Source: Tuwongella immobilis (GTDB lineage Bacteria; Planctomycetota; Planctomycetia; Gemmatales; Gemmataceae). From it: a stretch of 64,000 nucleotides of DNA. Position numbers and translations under genes: made by a program. How positions within the stretch are numbered: the first letter of the stretch is position 1; every line of letters starts with the position of its first letter. Below the pieces are notes generated by a model, which was not told where the DNA came from, ran no database searches, and was given only the letters and a program-made list of their open reading frames with translations. The stretch covers positions 310,001-374,000 of the forward strand of contig NZ_LR593887.1 of assembly GCF_901538355.1 (NCBI RefSeq), given 5' to 3'. Of the stretch, positions 1-8,398 are shown in pieces.

Positions 1-17
1 ACCAGGTGAGCTGGTAT

Positions 18-425
18 TCAGCACCCATCCAGCCTGAGTTCTACCGACCAGTGACCGAACGCCAGTCCCTTGCTGAACTCCGGTCGCGCTTCAACTTGTT
101 GGAAAAACTGATCCGGGCCAACAAAGTCTCTGGATAGCAGCTTTGTTGGCTGGACTCCAAGACTGTCAGGCGGTGAGCAAGTAAAATGGATGGTTAATTG
201 CTCATGCCAGATCGCTTCCTTTTCTGTGGAGTGGCTGAACTCCCGCACAAAATCGAAGTAGTCATCCGAAGCTTCCCAAAAAAGGTAGCTTTCATGGCAT
301 TCCACAGGCTCACTCGCAAAGCTCTTGAACACTGCCCATGCCACCGCCGGGTCGGGGCTGTCGAAGTCAAACCCCGAGTCGAGTAACCGTTGTCGCATCG
401 CACTCTCGTACTCATCAACTGTCAT
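18..425 (-). CDS. Putative immunity protein for the AHH-type toxin tip (cassette 7)
   Basis: This is an intact 135-residue acidic, aromatic-rich soluble protein with no membrane segment. I do not recognise its family. It is called an immunity protein from position: it starts about 50 bp after the remains of an AHH nuclease tip on the same strand, as the other small genes follow their toxin tips in this array. The ATG at 425 is chosen because a GGAG stands a suitable distance upstream; a TTG at 443 would add six residues. It would bind and block the cognate nuclease in the cytoplasm. The reading frame is open although its partner toxin is broken. Confidence 0.55.
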   Translation of the reverse strand: MTVDEYESAMRQRLLDSGFDFDSPDPAVAWAVFKSFASEPVECHESYLFWEASDDYFDFVREFSHSTEKEAIWHEQLTIHFTCSPPDSLGVQPTKLLSRDFVGPDQFFQQVEARPEFSKGLAFGHWSVELRLDGC

Positions 426-476
426 GCGTGTTCTCCGATCCAAATCCTGGCAAGTTGTCCCGGTTCACAGGGGTTA

Positions 477-935
477 TCAGGGGAACGCGCCAGCGGCAAT
501 CTCGACCCGCATCTTGTCCAGTTCGTTGAAGAGGGCTTGGTGTTGTGTTGCCCAGTCGGTTCCCGCTCCATCGACAGCATCCTGGAGTCGATTGTCCGTC
601 AGGCGATCGTCTTCGTTTGTGTGAAACTCGCCGCCTTTGTGGATTCGCAGATTCGGATCAGCCCGGAGAAGCACATTGGGCTTCGGAGTGCGCAGTGCCA
701 TTCCGTTCGCCGACGAGTGAATCTCGATCTGGTGTTCCAGAACCAGCTCCCGGCCTTCCGGTTAGCGGGCACTTTGTTGTTCGTGCTTTGGACAATGTGG
801 TGCGTATCCAGCCCGCTTTCCATCGTCGGCTTCAACCCCATGTTCTGGCGAAGAGTCTCTGCGGAGAATCGCCTCCCTTGGAACGAATTGCTCGATCGCC
901 CGTCGGCATTGGCCCAGGTCCATTGGATGCGACGG
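477..935 (-). pseudogene. Degenerate AHH-type nuclease toxin tip joined to a Hint remnant (cassette 7)
   Basis: The upstream part reads through QNMGLKPTMESGLDTHHIVQ, which holds the His-His pair expected of AHH/HNH-type nucleases. The frame is lost near 749-751 and resumes one base off as ELVLEHQIEIHSSANGMAL, the typical continuation of the same fold, ending at the stop at 477. One extra base in the short C run near 749-751 would join the halves. Upstream, at about 850-930, a block related to the first ~25 codons of the Hint leader of cassette 3 lies in another frame, and the Hint core is missing. This is therefore a doubly damaged cassette: core deletion plus frameshift. The AHH assignment rests on motif recognition only. 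Confidence 0.55.
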
Positions 936-943
936 CCTCGGCG

Positions 944-1000
944 GCGAAGCGAACGAACGAACAATGGGTGCCGACGCGGGGCTTTGCTCGTTTGATGCCG
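944..1000. repeat. Inter-cassette inverted-repeat element, diverged copy
   Basis: This stretch is related to the better-conserved hairpins at 2839-2883 and 8399-8442. It has the same left arm type (AGCGAACGAAC), a GC-rich middle and a right arm followed by GATGCCG. The arms no longer pair perfectly. It lies between the immunity-type gene of cassette 6 and the Hint remnant of cassette 7. Confidence 0.45.
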
Positions 1001-1074
1001 ATACTCAGGGCGGCAACACGAACTTCCGCGCCAACGGCCGCGGGATGGAATTTTGTGTAGGACGCTCGGGTTCT

Positions 1075-1653
1075 TCAACTGATGGGCACGACTCTGGCAA
1101 TTGTATCTGTTGCCACAATTTCGCCGTAGTGTGATCTGTTCAACTTGTTATAGGCTGGTAGAGAGGTGGAGATCATCATGATTACAGGAAGGGGTTCGTT
1201 GGCATCGAACCCTTGCATGAGACGGGTATCCCATGGGATATTCGCTGTAGAACCATCCGTGTCCACGATCAAGGCAGCAATATCATTTGTGTAAATATCG
1301 GATGTGATCATCTTCTGAAGAACTACCTGAAGCCTTTCTAAATGGTTCTGAGATACACCGCTCAGGAAAAGATCAATAGCATCGAACGTGCCTGAGGAAT
1401 GAACTGTGCAGAATAAATCCTCGCACTCGCTCCACCACATTTGAAATGCAAGAGTGCCACCTGTGGCACAAGCCTCTTGGATTTTTGAGAGATCTCCAGC
1501 TTTGGCACTCTCACTGGCGCTCCAAGTAAGAAATTCCGAGGTCTTCGGATGAGTGAAAGATAGCTCGCAGTGCGTAGCCAGATCATGAATAAAGCGGAAG
1601 TTGCGTTCCGCTCTAATCTTGTAGAAATAGATTCTGATGTATTTGTCGGACAC
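1075..1653 (-). CDS. Putative immunity protein (cassette 6)
   Basis: An intact 192-residue soluble protein of unrecognised family. It starts at a GTG (1651-1653) with CAGGAG placed well upstream, only about 12 bp after the stop of the cassette 6 toxin tip, which suggests translational coupling. The protein is mixed alpha/beta in appearance, rich in aromatic residues and Asp, with no signal peptide or membrane segment. Its role as immunity protein is inferred from position and size. The frame is fully open, whereas the toxin tip in front of it carries two frameshifts. Confidence 0.6.
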   Translation of the reverse strand: MSDKYIRIYFYKIRAERNFRFIHDLATHCELSFTHPKTSEFLTWSASESAKAGDLSKIQEACATGGTLAFQMWWSECEDLFCTVHSSGTFDAIDLFLSGVSQNHLERLQVVLQKMITSDIYTNDIAALIVDTDGSTANIPWDTRLMQGFDANEPLPVIMMISTSLPAYNKLNRSHYGEIVATDTIARVVPIS

Positions 1654-1665
1654 TTGTGCTCCTGG

Positions 1666-2706
1666 TCAGTTGGGGCTCGGCAATGTTATTCCGTTTCCTG
1701 CTCCAAGGACGTCTTCGGCAATTTGATATGCCTCACGAGGCGTCCCCTCTTCCAAAACTGCCTTGACACCCACTCCTTCTTTTTGAGCTTGTAGTTTGAG
1801 CTTTTCAAGCTCGGCTCTGTATTGTGCTCGCTTGTGCGGATGAGCTTTCGCTTGGCCCGCCCACACTGACGAGTTCATTGTTTGGTACCCGAGCATCTAC
1901 ATCCGTATTCCCTATTGCGTTTGCTACTGGTTCACGACTTCGTGTCCCCCGATGTGCTCTGTTGCTCCTGCTTTTCGCAAGTCCCCTACAAGGTTGGCTT
2001 GTGCTCCTTGTAATTTTTTTGCATCCAAGTTGGTGACCATTCCACCGCCACTTTCAACTGCAACTTTTGCAGCGTCGGAACTTGCGTGAGCGATTCCCTC
2101 AGATTGAGTGCCAGGCTTGTAAACGGATGTTAATGCTCCGTCTGGCCCCTTCGTGGCTAACGCATATTGCCCAGGTTGTGTCGGGGTTGGAATGGTAACG
2201 CAGTTCACATGATGCGCCCAGACGGAGAAGCCCCACTCGTCGCAGCCGACTGCGTCGGTGTGGAACTCCGCAACCCTCAGATTGTAGACCGTTTCCCGCC
2301 GATCGGTTTCGTGGACACCTTCCACCGAAACTGTCTCTCCGTTCATTGTCGTCAGACAATCACCGATCGTCAGATCCCAGACCGGCGTCCAGCCTCGGTC
2401 AACGACCCAGAACGGATGCTCGGCTGTCGGCTCAATCAGTTGACCGGCCACGCGAAGTTCGAAGATAATGGCCGAGGGTTCGAATACTGCTTCTACAACT
2501 TGCACGGTGATAGGGTCGTTGAGGTCGGTTTCGTCTCGGCGGAGAATCGCATCTCCTGGGATGAATTGTTTGATCGGTTTGCTGGTGCCGTCGGCCATGA
2601 GCAGCGGTGTTCGTGCCACAAAGTATCCCGTCGACCACTCACCGCCGCTTCCCGCTACACGCCATACAGCGCTGCTGCTCGCCTTGGCCCGGCTTCGCGT
2701 CAGCAT
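1666..2706 (-). pseudogene. Hint domain plus frameshifted nuclease-like toxin tip (cassette 6)
   Basis: This is the only cassette with a credible start: ATG at 2706 preceded by AGGAGA. It codes for the most complete Hint domain in the array, including the entry block (GYFVARTPLLMADGTSKPI), the TAEHPFWVV block and the exit block ending VWAHH. The entry Cys/Ser expected just before FVAGTP is Tyr here. The tip reads to a TAG near 1924. A one-base shift near the G5 run at 1946-1950 gives NAIGNTDVDARV and VGGPSE, and a second shift near 1852 gives KAHPHKRAQYRAELEK with a GVGVKAVLEEGTP ending. The rebuilt tip resembles nuclease-type tips with a D-x-D and VGGPxK pattern. Broken as read. Confidence 0.55.
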
Positions 2707-2838
2707 TTCTCCTGCGGTCGCTGCGGGCAAAGCGAGCGAACGAACAAAGGCGTCGGCTGGCGGAACGGCGGGCTTTGCTCGATTGCTCGCCGTGCATCGC
2801 TTCCCGCCAATTTACCGCGACGGCCCCGGCGAGCATTG

Positions 2839-2883
2839 CGAGCGAACGAACAAAGGGCGCGGCTGCCGAGCTTCGTTCGCTCG
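2839..2883. repeat. Inter-cassette hairpin, perfect 12-bp stem
   Basis: CGAGCGAACGAA at 2839-2850 is the exact reverse complement of 2872-2883, with a 21-base loop. It sits between the cassette 5 immunity-type gene and the cassette 6 Hint gene. A second, less regular copy of the left arm (CGAGCGAACGAACAAAGG) lies at about 2732-2750. No T-run follows on either strand, so a simple intrinsic terminator is not favoured. The same element recurs in the other spacers of the array. Confidence 0.7.
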
Positions 2884-2961
2884 ATGCCAATCATGGGAGC
2901 CGAAAGCCGAACGCCCGTGCCAACTTCCCGTGGACAAGGTTATTCTACAGGACGACGAAAG

Positions 2962-3519
2962 TCAGCCTGTTGAGTTTGGCAGAGCCAAGTCGCTTTCAGG
3001 TGGCGATTGTACTGCGGCGGTTAGCCGCTTACCTTCTCGGAGCAAAGCGAGAGCCTTTGCTCCGACATGATACGACCTGATCTTTATGGAGCAGACTTTC
3101 TTGATGGCAGTCTGAAATCGCTTCATCAATGCTTGAGATGGATGCGAGTCTGATACCGTTGCGATGCGCCCTTGAATAACAACATTCTCGTTCCAGATGC
3201 CGCCGGGCTTGAACTCCACAGAGTCAGGATTGGCGAGTTGATCGACACAAACACGTTCGCCGTTGATACCCGCCATACGCAGATTCACTGGCGTTTCGAC
3301 ATCGCAAACCACGAAAGAGTCACAAGCTGCTGACGAATCAGCACTGGCACGTCCGAGATTGGGTAACTCAGCACCGAGGAGGAAGACGGGGACGTGGTCA
3401 TCGATTTCACTTCTTAGAAAGTTACCAGTAAGTGCGTACTTGAGCTTGCCTTGACTGGCAACGTTCTCCAGTAAGGCAAGCAAATCCTCTTGAACCGCAT
3501 AGAACAGAATTTGACTCAT
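2962..3519 (-). CDS. Putative immunity protein (cassette 5)
   Basis: An intact 185-residue protein of unrecognised family. Its ATG (3517-3519) overlaps the stop of the cassette 5 toxin tip by four bases (ATGA), a sign of translational coupling. It has no signal peptide or membrane segment, so it should act in the cytoplasm. An immunity role is inferred from coupling and position. This is one of two cassettes in which toxin tip and immunity gene are both open. Confidence 0.6.
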   Translation of the reverse strand: MSQILFYAVQEDLLALLENVASQGKLKYALTGNFLRSEIDDHVPVFLLGAELPNLGRASADSSAACDSFVVCDVETPVNLRMAGINGERVCVDQLANPDSVEFKPGGIWNENVVIQGRIATVSDSHPSQALMKRFQTAIKKVCSIKIRSYHVGAKALALLREGKRLTAAVQSPPESDLALPNSTG

Positions 3520-4349
3520 GGGAATTTCACCGGCAATCCGGTGTCCTTAGAGATGATTATTCGCTCATCGTTAGGGAAAGCCGCCCTGATTTTATTTGCC
3601 TTCACGACTTCCGACGCTTCGAGCTTGCCATTTTCCGTTGTGGCAGTTTGGATGCGGAGTGTCTTGCCATCCTTTGTCAACGTGATGTCCGGATAGGCAA
3701 TTCCCTTTGGAACATCAATGAATTCCTCCGATGCCCGACCAGCACCGCCTGTAACCTTCCACCCCTGATTCTCTCTTTGCTGCGCAATTGCGTGATTGAG
3801 CTTCCGAACCTCTAAACTTCCCCATCGCCCTCCATCTGCGCCCTCCGGTAAGCTCAAATAGCGCTTCAGCAGTGGGAGATCATTCTCGGTCAAGGCACGA
3901 CCGGCTGGGAGATTCTCCAGAGCGACCGTCTCAAGGTCTTTCCACGCCTGCCCCCTGACTCTGGTACTCTTCATGCTGATGAGTTGATGCAGAAGCTTCT
4001 CGCTCTCGGCAGTTAGCGTCCGGGTTTCAGCACTCTTGAAAAGTGCTTCAAGCTCCGAGGTATGCGTCAACTTATGCTTCGTCAGCCAGTCCTGATAGCA
4101 CAGGTTATGCGCCCAGACGCTGAAGCCCCACTCGTCGCAGCCGACGAAGTCGGTGTGGAAGTCGCTGACACGCAGATTATCGACCGTCTCCCTTCGATTG
4201 GTTTCGTGAACGCCCTCGACGGATACCGTTTCGCCAGTGATTGTCGTCAGACAATCGCCGATCGACAGTTCCCAGACTGGTGTCCAGCCACGGCCAACGA
4301 CCCAGAACGGATGCTCGGCTGCCGGCTCAAAGAGTTGACCTGATCCCAC
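3516..4349 (-). CDS. Truncated Hint domain fused to intact nuclease-like toxin tip (cassette 5)
   Basis: The Hint part begins inside the domain, just before PAAEHPFWVVGRGWTPVWEL, and ends with the canonical VWAHN exit signal; the entry block with the nucleophile is absent. The tip of about 190 residues follows and reads without interruption, ending with a segment containing GIAYPDITLTKDGKTLRIQT and IRAAFPNDERIIISK. Asp/Glu-rich strands of this kind suggest a restriction-endonuclease-like fold, but the family is not identified with certainty. The listed start is a GTG inside the Hint homology without an RBS, so this looks like a displaced module with no start of its own. It overlaps its immunity-type gene by four bases. 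Confidence 0.6.
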   Translation of the reverse strand: MGSGQLFEPAAEHPFWVVGRGWTPVWELSIGDCLTTITGETVSVEGVHETNRRETVDNLRVSDFHTDFVGCDEWGFSVWAHNLCYQDWLTKHKLTHTSELEALFKSAETRTLTAESEKLLHQLISMKSTRVRGQAWKDLETVALENLPAGRALTENDLPLLKRYLSLPEGADGGRWGSLEVRKLNHAIAQQRENQGWKVTGGAGRASEEFIDVPKGIAYPDITLTKDGKTLRIQTATTENGKLEASEVVKANKIRAAFPNDERIIISKDTGLPVKFP

Positions 4350-4400
4350 CAGCGTTAGCCGACGGATCTTCGCTTCGCAGCATCAATGCGGGGAACTTCA

Positions 4401-4446
4401 GGCGAGCGAACAAAGGGGCGGGTGCTGGGCTTCGTTCATTAGCTCG
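4401..4446. repeat. Inter-cassette inverted-repeat element, imperfect copy
   Basis: GGCGAGCGAACAAAGG on the left and TTCGTTCATTAGCTCG on the right match the hairpin at 2839-2883, but the right arm carries an insertion. It lies between the cassette 4 immunity-type gene and the cassette 5 Hint module. Confidence 0.5.
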
Positions 4447-4526
4447 ATGCCGATACCGGGAGCGCCAAGCCGAACTCTCCTGCTAACTTTCTTGGAACGA
4501 GATATTTTCACATAGCCCGACGCGAT

Positions 4527-4955
4527 TCATGAATCGAATGGAACAAAATCATCAACATACTCTGAGATGCTATCTTTGAGAATTAATGAAATTGCTTTTT
4601 GCGATTCATCGGAGTCATGAAATCCATACAATTGAATGCCAAGCTCCAAAAAGACGACAAACCCGACCCACAAAATCGGATTCGGGTCGTACTGACGAAG
4701 AAACTGTATTGGATTCTCAATACTCAACAGATCAACACCTTGATAAATAAGTGACGTCCCAACATGGCAATTTATTTCATATACAGTGTTGCCTTCTGTA
4801 TAGCCGATCATAATGTTAGGCCGCGATTCCGCAGTGCCACCCATCGCTCCCGGCAATATGGAGGTAGCAGGACCAGCCACGGCAGCAACTTCCGAAGGAG
4901 TCATGCCAAATCGAATCGGCAGCGCCCCAACATGTGGTTCGACCGTAAAATTCAT
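4527..4955 (-). CDS. Putative immunity protein (cassette 4)
   Basis: An intact protein of about 142 residues with the pattern MNFTVEPHVGALPIRFGMTP, a GYTEGNTVYEINC strand and an FVVFLELGIQLYGFHDSDES core. I have no firm family name for it. The ATG at 4955 has AGGG upstream; a GTG at 4964 would overlap the toxin stop as GTGA. It follows directly on the decayed cassette 4 toxin tip. The role is inferred from position. Confidence 0.55.
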   Translation of the reverse strand: MNFTVEPHVGALPIRFGMTPSEVAAVAGPATSILPGAMGGTAESRPNIMIGYTEGNTVYEINCHVGTSLIYQGVDLLSIENPIQFLRQYDPNPILWVGFVVFLELGIQLYGFHDSDESQKAISLILKDSISEYVDDFVPFDS

Positions 4956-4960
4956 AGATG

Positions 4961-5521
4961 TCACCCTGTTAGACCCACTTTCATCGATGGATCAAGCCCG
5001 TTAATCATCTGCTTGATAGCTTCGACGTATTTATTCCCAAACAATTTTCTAACATCGTGTAGTGGGCCAACAACGTCGAATTGCGGGGGACAGCGAAGTA
5101 ATTTTCAGGCCAGAGCAGAAAAACAACCCTGCAAATCGACATGGTTGATCCAGTAGCCGTCCGCATGATGCGCCGCCGCTACAACCCCACTCGTCGCAGC
5201 CGACTGCGTCGGTGTGGAAGTCGCTGACACGCAGATTATCGACCGTCTCTCGCCGATCGGTTTCATGAACGTCCTCGACGGATACTGTTTCTTTAGTGAT
5301 TGTCGTCAGCGAATCAGCGATCGACAGTTCCCAGACTGGCGTCCAGCTACGGCCAACGACCCAGAATGGATGCTCCGCGGTGGTCTCAATGAATTGACCT
5401 GCCACGCGAAGTTCGAAGATCAGGGGCGATCGTTCGAACACGAATTCCACAATCTGGACTTCGATTGGGCCGTTGAGGTCGGTTTCGTCTCGGCTGAGAA
5501 TCGCATCTCCTGGGGAGAAGC
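4961..5521 (-). pseudogene. Decayed Hint plus toxin tip (cassette 4)
   Basis: The Hint block is readable from about 5521 to 5180 (FVFERSPLIFELRVAGQ, TAEHPFWVVGRSWTPVWEL) but its exit is scrambled, reading GCSGGASCG where the others read GFSVWAHN. The tip that follows is split over frames: one reads HADGYWINHVDLQ, another LWPENYFAVP, and after a one-base slip at the C5 run (5085-5089) PPQFDVVGPLHDVRKLFG, ending in MKVGLTG at the stop 4961-4963. The remnant is only about 70 codons. Toxin activity is unknown. Its leader is fused at about 5515-5521 to the preceding immunity gene. Confidence 0.5.
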
Positions 5522-5911
5522 ACTACCAATCTCTTCTACATCGACGGATGCACATGTCAGCTCAAGTGTTGAGCCATCTGTGAAAACGATTGTGAAACGT
5601 AATGGCGGAATAGATATGCCATTTGCTTTAAATTGCTGACATTCTTCTTCAAAGCCCTTTGAGACTTCAGTTCGGATAGAGTCTATCCAATTGAGTCCGA
5701 CTTGATGGCCGTAACCAACGAGTCGGAAAAGTACCACATCCAGCATCGTAACTGCGAGTGACTGCCCTCTCCAAGGAAGATGTTCGATGTCTTGAACGAC
5801 TGTTACGATCAGTTGCAAGCGACGCTGGCGAGGGTTCGTGTTGTCCCAGACAACAGAAGTGACCTCCGCATCATGCAGGTAATCGAAGAGAGAATGATCT
5901 GTGAGATTCAT
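5420..5911 (-). CDS. Putative immunity protein, 3-prime end replaced by Hint DNA (cassette 3)
   Basis: From ATG 5911 (CAGGAG upstream) the protein reads MNLTDHSLFDYLHDAEVTSV and continues for about 130 residues to FTDGSTLELTCASVDVEEIG. Such a protein resembles small planctomycete proteins of unknown function. At about 5515-5521 the DNA becomes the conserved Hint leader of cassette 4, read here in a shifted frame, giving an unrelated tail of about 32 residues. The natural C-terminus is thus lost or shortened. The start overlaps the end of the toxin tip by about 40 bases. The sharp junction is direct evidence of recombination between cassettes. Confidence 0.5.
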   Translation of the reverse strand: MNLTDHSLFDYLHDAEVTSVVWDNTNPRQRRLQLIVTVVQDIEHLPWRGQSLAVTMLDVVLFRLVGYGHQVGLNWIDSIRTEVSKGFEEECQQFKANGISIPPLRFTIVFTDGSTLELTCASVDVEEIGSASPQEMRFSAETKPTSTAQSKSRLWNSCSNDRP

Positions 5912-6778
5912 GACACGATTCTCCTGGTAAGCGGGTGGTTGGATCGAGATGGTCAGGCCGACCTTCGATGTGTATGTGGGTTTGTCCTCTCCAGCTGGGC
6001 TTGCCTGCCTCCGCAACATCGATCCGGGTTACTTCTTGGAATTTGCCGTCAACTGTTTGTCCCCAACTGCCAGTTCTGTATGGGGTTTCAGGCAATCCCA
6101 AACGCTGAGCACGCTGACCAAATGCAATCAATTCAGAATGCTCCGCGGGAGACAGCATGCGCCCACCCATGCCTTTGGTAGGGATTCCCGCAACAAGTGC
6201 ATTTCACTGATCCGCTAACCCCTGAAGTTTGGTTTGCGTGCCACCTTCCCCACGAAGTACAAGTTCTTTTTCACCCCCGGCAATGAAATTGTTACCAGTA
6301 TCAAGGGAGTATTTGGTTAAATTGCCGTTGTTGTGTTTTTGATCTTATGCCACCCGCCACCCACATGGACAACTTCGTACTCCGCATGATGCGCCCAGAC
6401 GGAGAAGCCCCAGTCGTCGCAGCCGACTGCGTCGGTGTGGAAGTCGCTGACACGCAGATTGTAGACCGTCTCCCTTCGATTGGTTTCATGAACGCCCTCG
6501 ACGGATACCGTTTCACCAGTGATTGTCGTCAGCGAATCGCCGATCGTCAGTTCCCAGACCGGCGTCCAGCTACGGCCAACGACCCAGAACGGATGCTCGG
6601 CGGTGGTCTCAATCAGTTGACCGGCCACGCGAAGTTCGAAGATGATGGCCGAGCGTTCGAACACTGCTTCCACAATCTGGACTTCGATTGGGCCGTTGAG
6701 GTCGTGTTCGTCTCGGCTGAGAATCGCATCCCCTGGGACGAACTGCTCGATCGCCCGTTGGCATTGGCCCAGGTCCAT
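5871..6778 (-). pseudogene. Hint domain plus broken toxin tip with HIHI motif (cassette 3)
   Basis: The Hint module reads cleanly from 6778 to about 6370 (VPGDAILSRDEHDLNGPIEV, TAEHPFWVVGRSWTPVWEL, exit VWAHH, with His in place of the expected Asn). The tip then loses frame near 6322-6335, continues one base off as NLTKYSLDTGNNFIAGGEK, and meets an in-frame TGA at 6204-6206. The same frame goes on through PTKGMGGRMLSPAEHSELI, YRTGSWGQTVDGKFQEV, WRGQTHIHIEGRPDHLDP. The His-rich end could bind metal or catalyse, but the family is not identified. No RBS is evident at the listed start. Confidence 0.5.
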
Positions 6779-6802
6779 TAGATGCGACGGCTTCGGCGGC
6801 GA

Positions 6803-6848
6803 AGCGAGCGAACAAAGGATGCGGGGAGGGGTTCGTTTGTTCGATGTC
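6803..6848. repeat. Inter-cassette inverted-repeat element
   Basis: CGAACAAA at 6809-6816 pairs with TTTGTTCG at 6836-6843. The outer bases match the hairpin at 2839-2883 in part only. The pairing is kept here with different bases than in the other copies, which hints at selection for the stem. It is located between the cassette 2 immunity-type gene and the cassette 3 Hint module. Confidence 0.5.
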
Positions 6849-6924
6849 GATCATGGTAGCCGCAACTCGAACTTCGGGTTAACCCTCGCCGGTCAAGACT
6901 TGCATTCGGGATCGCTCGACAGTG

Positions 6925-7419
6925 CTATGCTTGGCGTTGCGAATATCGAGCAAGAGCTTCCCAGGCCGCAGCAGAAAAATCCTTGTCGGTCCAAACGTGA
7001 TCGACAAATCCTCGAAGGCACTCAACAATCCACCACCCAGAGTCCTCATCGAATGGGTCTGCTGGATCAGAAGCATTGTAGGTGACTTTGGCTACCAACT
7101 CCGCCAGTGACACAACGTGTCCCAAGAGCAGTTTACTATCACCAGACAATCCGAGATCATCGTCACCATCAAGTCGGAGTGTTAAAGATCGGATGCGGTC
7201 GAACAGCCGATGACCTTCAGCCCACAGCGAAGGTGTACGAGCAATTTGAATCGCTTCGTCGATCACTGGTTGCTGAAAACGACTTCGATTGTAGACCAAC
7301 GACAGAATACCCGCTGCCCACAGAGGCCGAACGTTGGCTTCGAGAGATTTGAACAGTTCCTCGCCAGCCTGCATGGGTGTACCGCTTTCCCAGCGAGATA
7401 GCACATTCTGGATGGTCAT
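6925..7419 (-). CDS. Putative immunity protein (cassette 2)
   Basis: An intact 164-residue protein with ATG at 7419 and only a weak RBS. It is alpha-helical in appearance, Trp- and Asp-rich near its C-terminus (DPFDEDSGWWIVECLRGFVD) and has no membrane segment. The family is not recognised. It begins about 27 bp after the restored end of the nucleotidyltransferase-like toxin tip, so an immunity or antitoxin role is inferred from position. Confidence 0.55.
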   Translation of the reverse strand: MTIQNVLSRWESGTPMQAGEELFKSLEANVRPLWAAGILSLVYNRSRFQQPVIDEAIQIARTPSLWAEGHRLFDRIRSLTLRLDGDDDLGLSGDSKLLLGHVVSLAELVAKVTYNASDPADPFDEDSGWWIVECLRGFVDHVWTDKDFSAAAWEALARYSQRQA

Positions 7420-7445
7420 AGTTTCGCTTCAGTTGAAGTAAGTCA

Positions 7446-8260
7446 TTACGGCAAGTGTGAGCACCGGATACCTTCCTCAAGCCATATCGTGCCGAGGAAG
7501 TCATTGGACAGACTTGTTGGCTTGCCACCGCCGGTCGTCACCGGCTTGTAACTTCCGAAGCCGAGAGGCGTGGCTGTTCCAGCGCCCCCTCCAACCGCCT
7601 TAAGCTCACTCGCAATTTTTGCCGCATCAGGGTGAGTGCCGTCGATCTTGAAGTCGATGTCACTCCGAGTGGGCGGCTTGCAAGGAGCATCATGCCCCGA
7701 GGCAAGTTGGTTTCGATCCGCCGCCCGTTTCCTGCGGCACGGCTTCCAACCACGTCAATAGTGGTGTTGTACTTCTTGGCGATAGCCAGCACAGCTTCTG
7801 CTTCGGCAGAGGACATCGAGTTGGGCGGCAGGTTCCTGAAAACAGGATGGGCCTGATTCGCAACATGAATCTCCGCCGCCGCTTTCGTCGGGAACGATGG
7901 AGCCTCGCCGACTGCTGGGACCACCTTCTGGAAACCACCTTCTGGAAGCTTCTCATAAAGATGGAAGCGGCCAGTCGCCGTGTCTTTGATGATGACGTAC
8001 TCCGCATTGTGCGCCCAGACGGAGAAGCCCCACTTGTCGCAGCCGACGAAGTAGGTGTGGAAGTCGCTGACACGCAGATTATAGACCGTTTCCCGACGAT
8101 TGGTTTCGTGAACGCCCTCGACGGATACCGTTTCGCCAGTGATTGTCGTCAGACAATCGCCGATCGACAATTCCCAGACCGGCGTCCAGCCACGGCCAAC
8201 GACCCAGAACGGATGCTCGGCTGCCGGCTCGATCAAACGATCGGACATCACCAGCGTCAG
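7446..8260 (-). pseudogene. Truncated Hint plus frameshifted nucleotidyltransferase-like toxin tip (cassette 2)
   Basis: The Hint part starts inside the domain near LTLVMSDRLIEPAAEHPFW and ends with the canonical VWAHN. The tip reads through NTTIDVVGSRAAGNGRRIE, then loses frame at the G4 run (C4 at 7695-7698 on plus). One added G gives PCKPPTRSDIDFKIDGTHPD and runs to TAA at 7446-7448. The G-S-R and S-D-I-D-F pair is the signature of nucleotidyltransferase-fold enzymes, here with the third acidic residue in the DFK strand. Without the repair the protein stops at 7538 with a nonsense tail. The rebuilt frame includes GSYKPVTTGGGKPTSLSN and an aromatic end. A single-base deletion is the simplest cause. 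Confidence 0.6.
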
Positions 8261-8398
8261 TCGAAGGATCTCCGTGTCGCAGCATCAATGCGGGGAACTT
8301 CAGGCGAACATGCAGTTGCTTTACCTAGCGGAAGGGTGAAATTTGCTCGCTTGCTCGCTATTCCTGACCAACTCCCATGAGGGTTTGAACGAGCATTG

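Noticed and set aside
477-701. A separate 74-codon gene (MALRTPKPN start)
   Set aside because: It is the continuation of the AHH tip in a shifted frame, not an independent gene.
2167-2973. Long plus-strand open frames across the Hint modules
   Set aside because: They recur in every module because the Hint DNA is conserved. Their translations are antisense to clear Hint protein and have no start signals.
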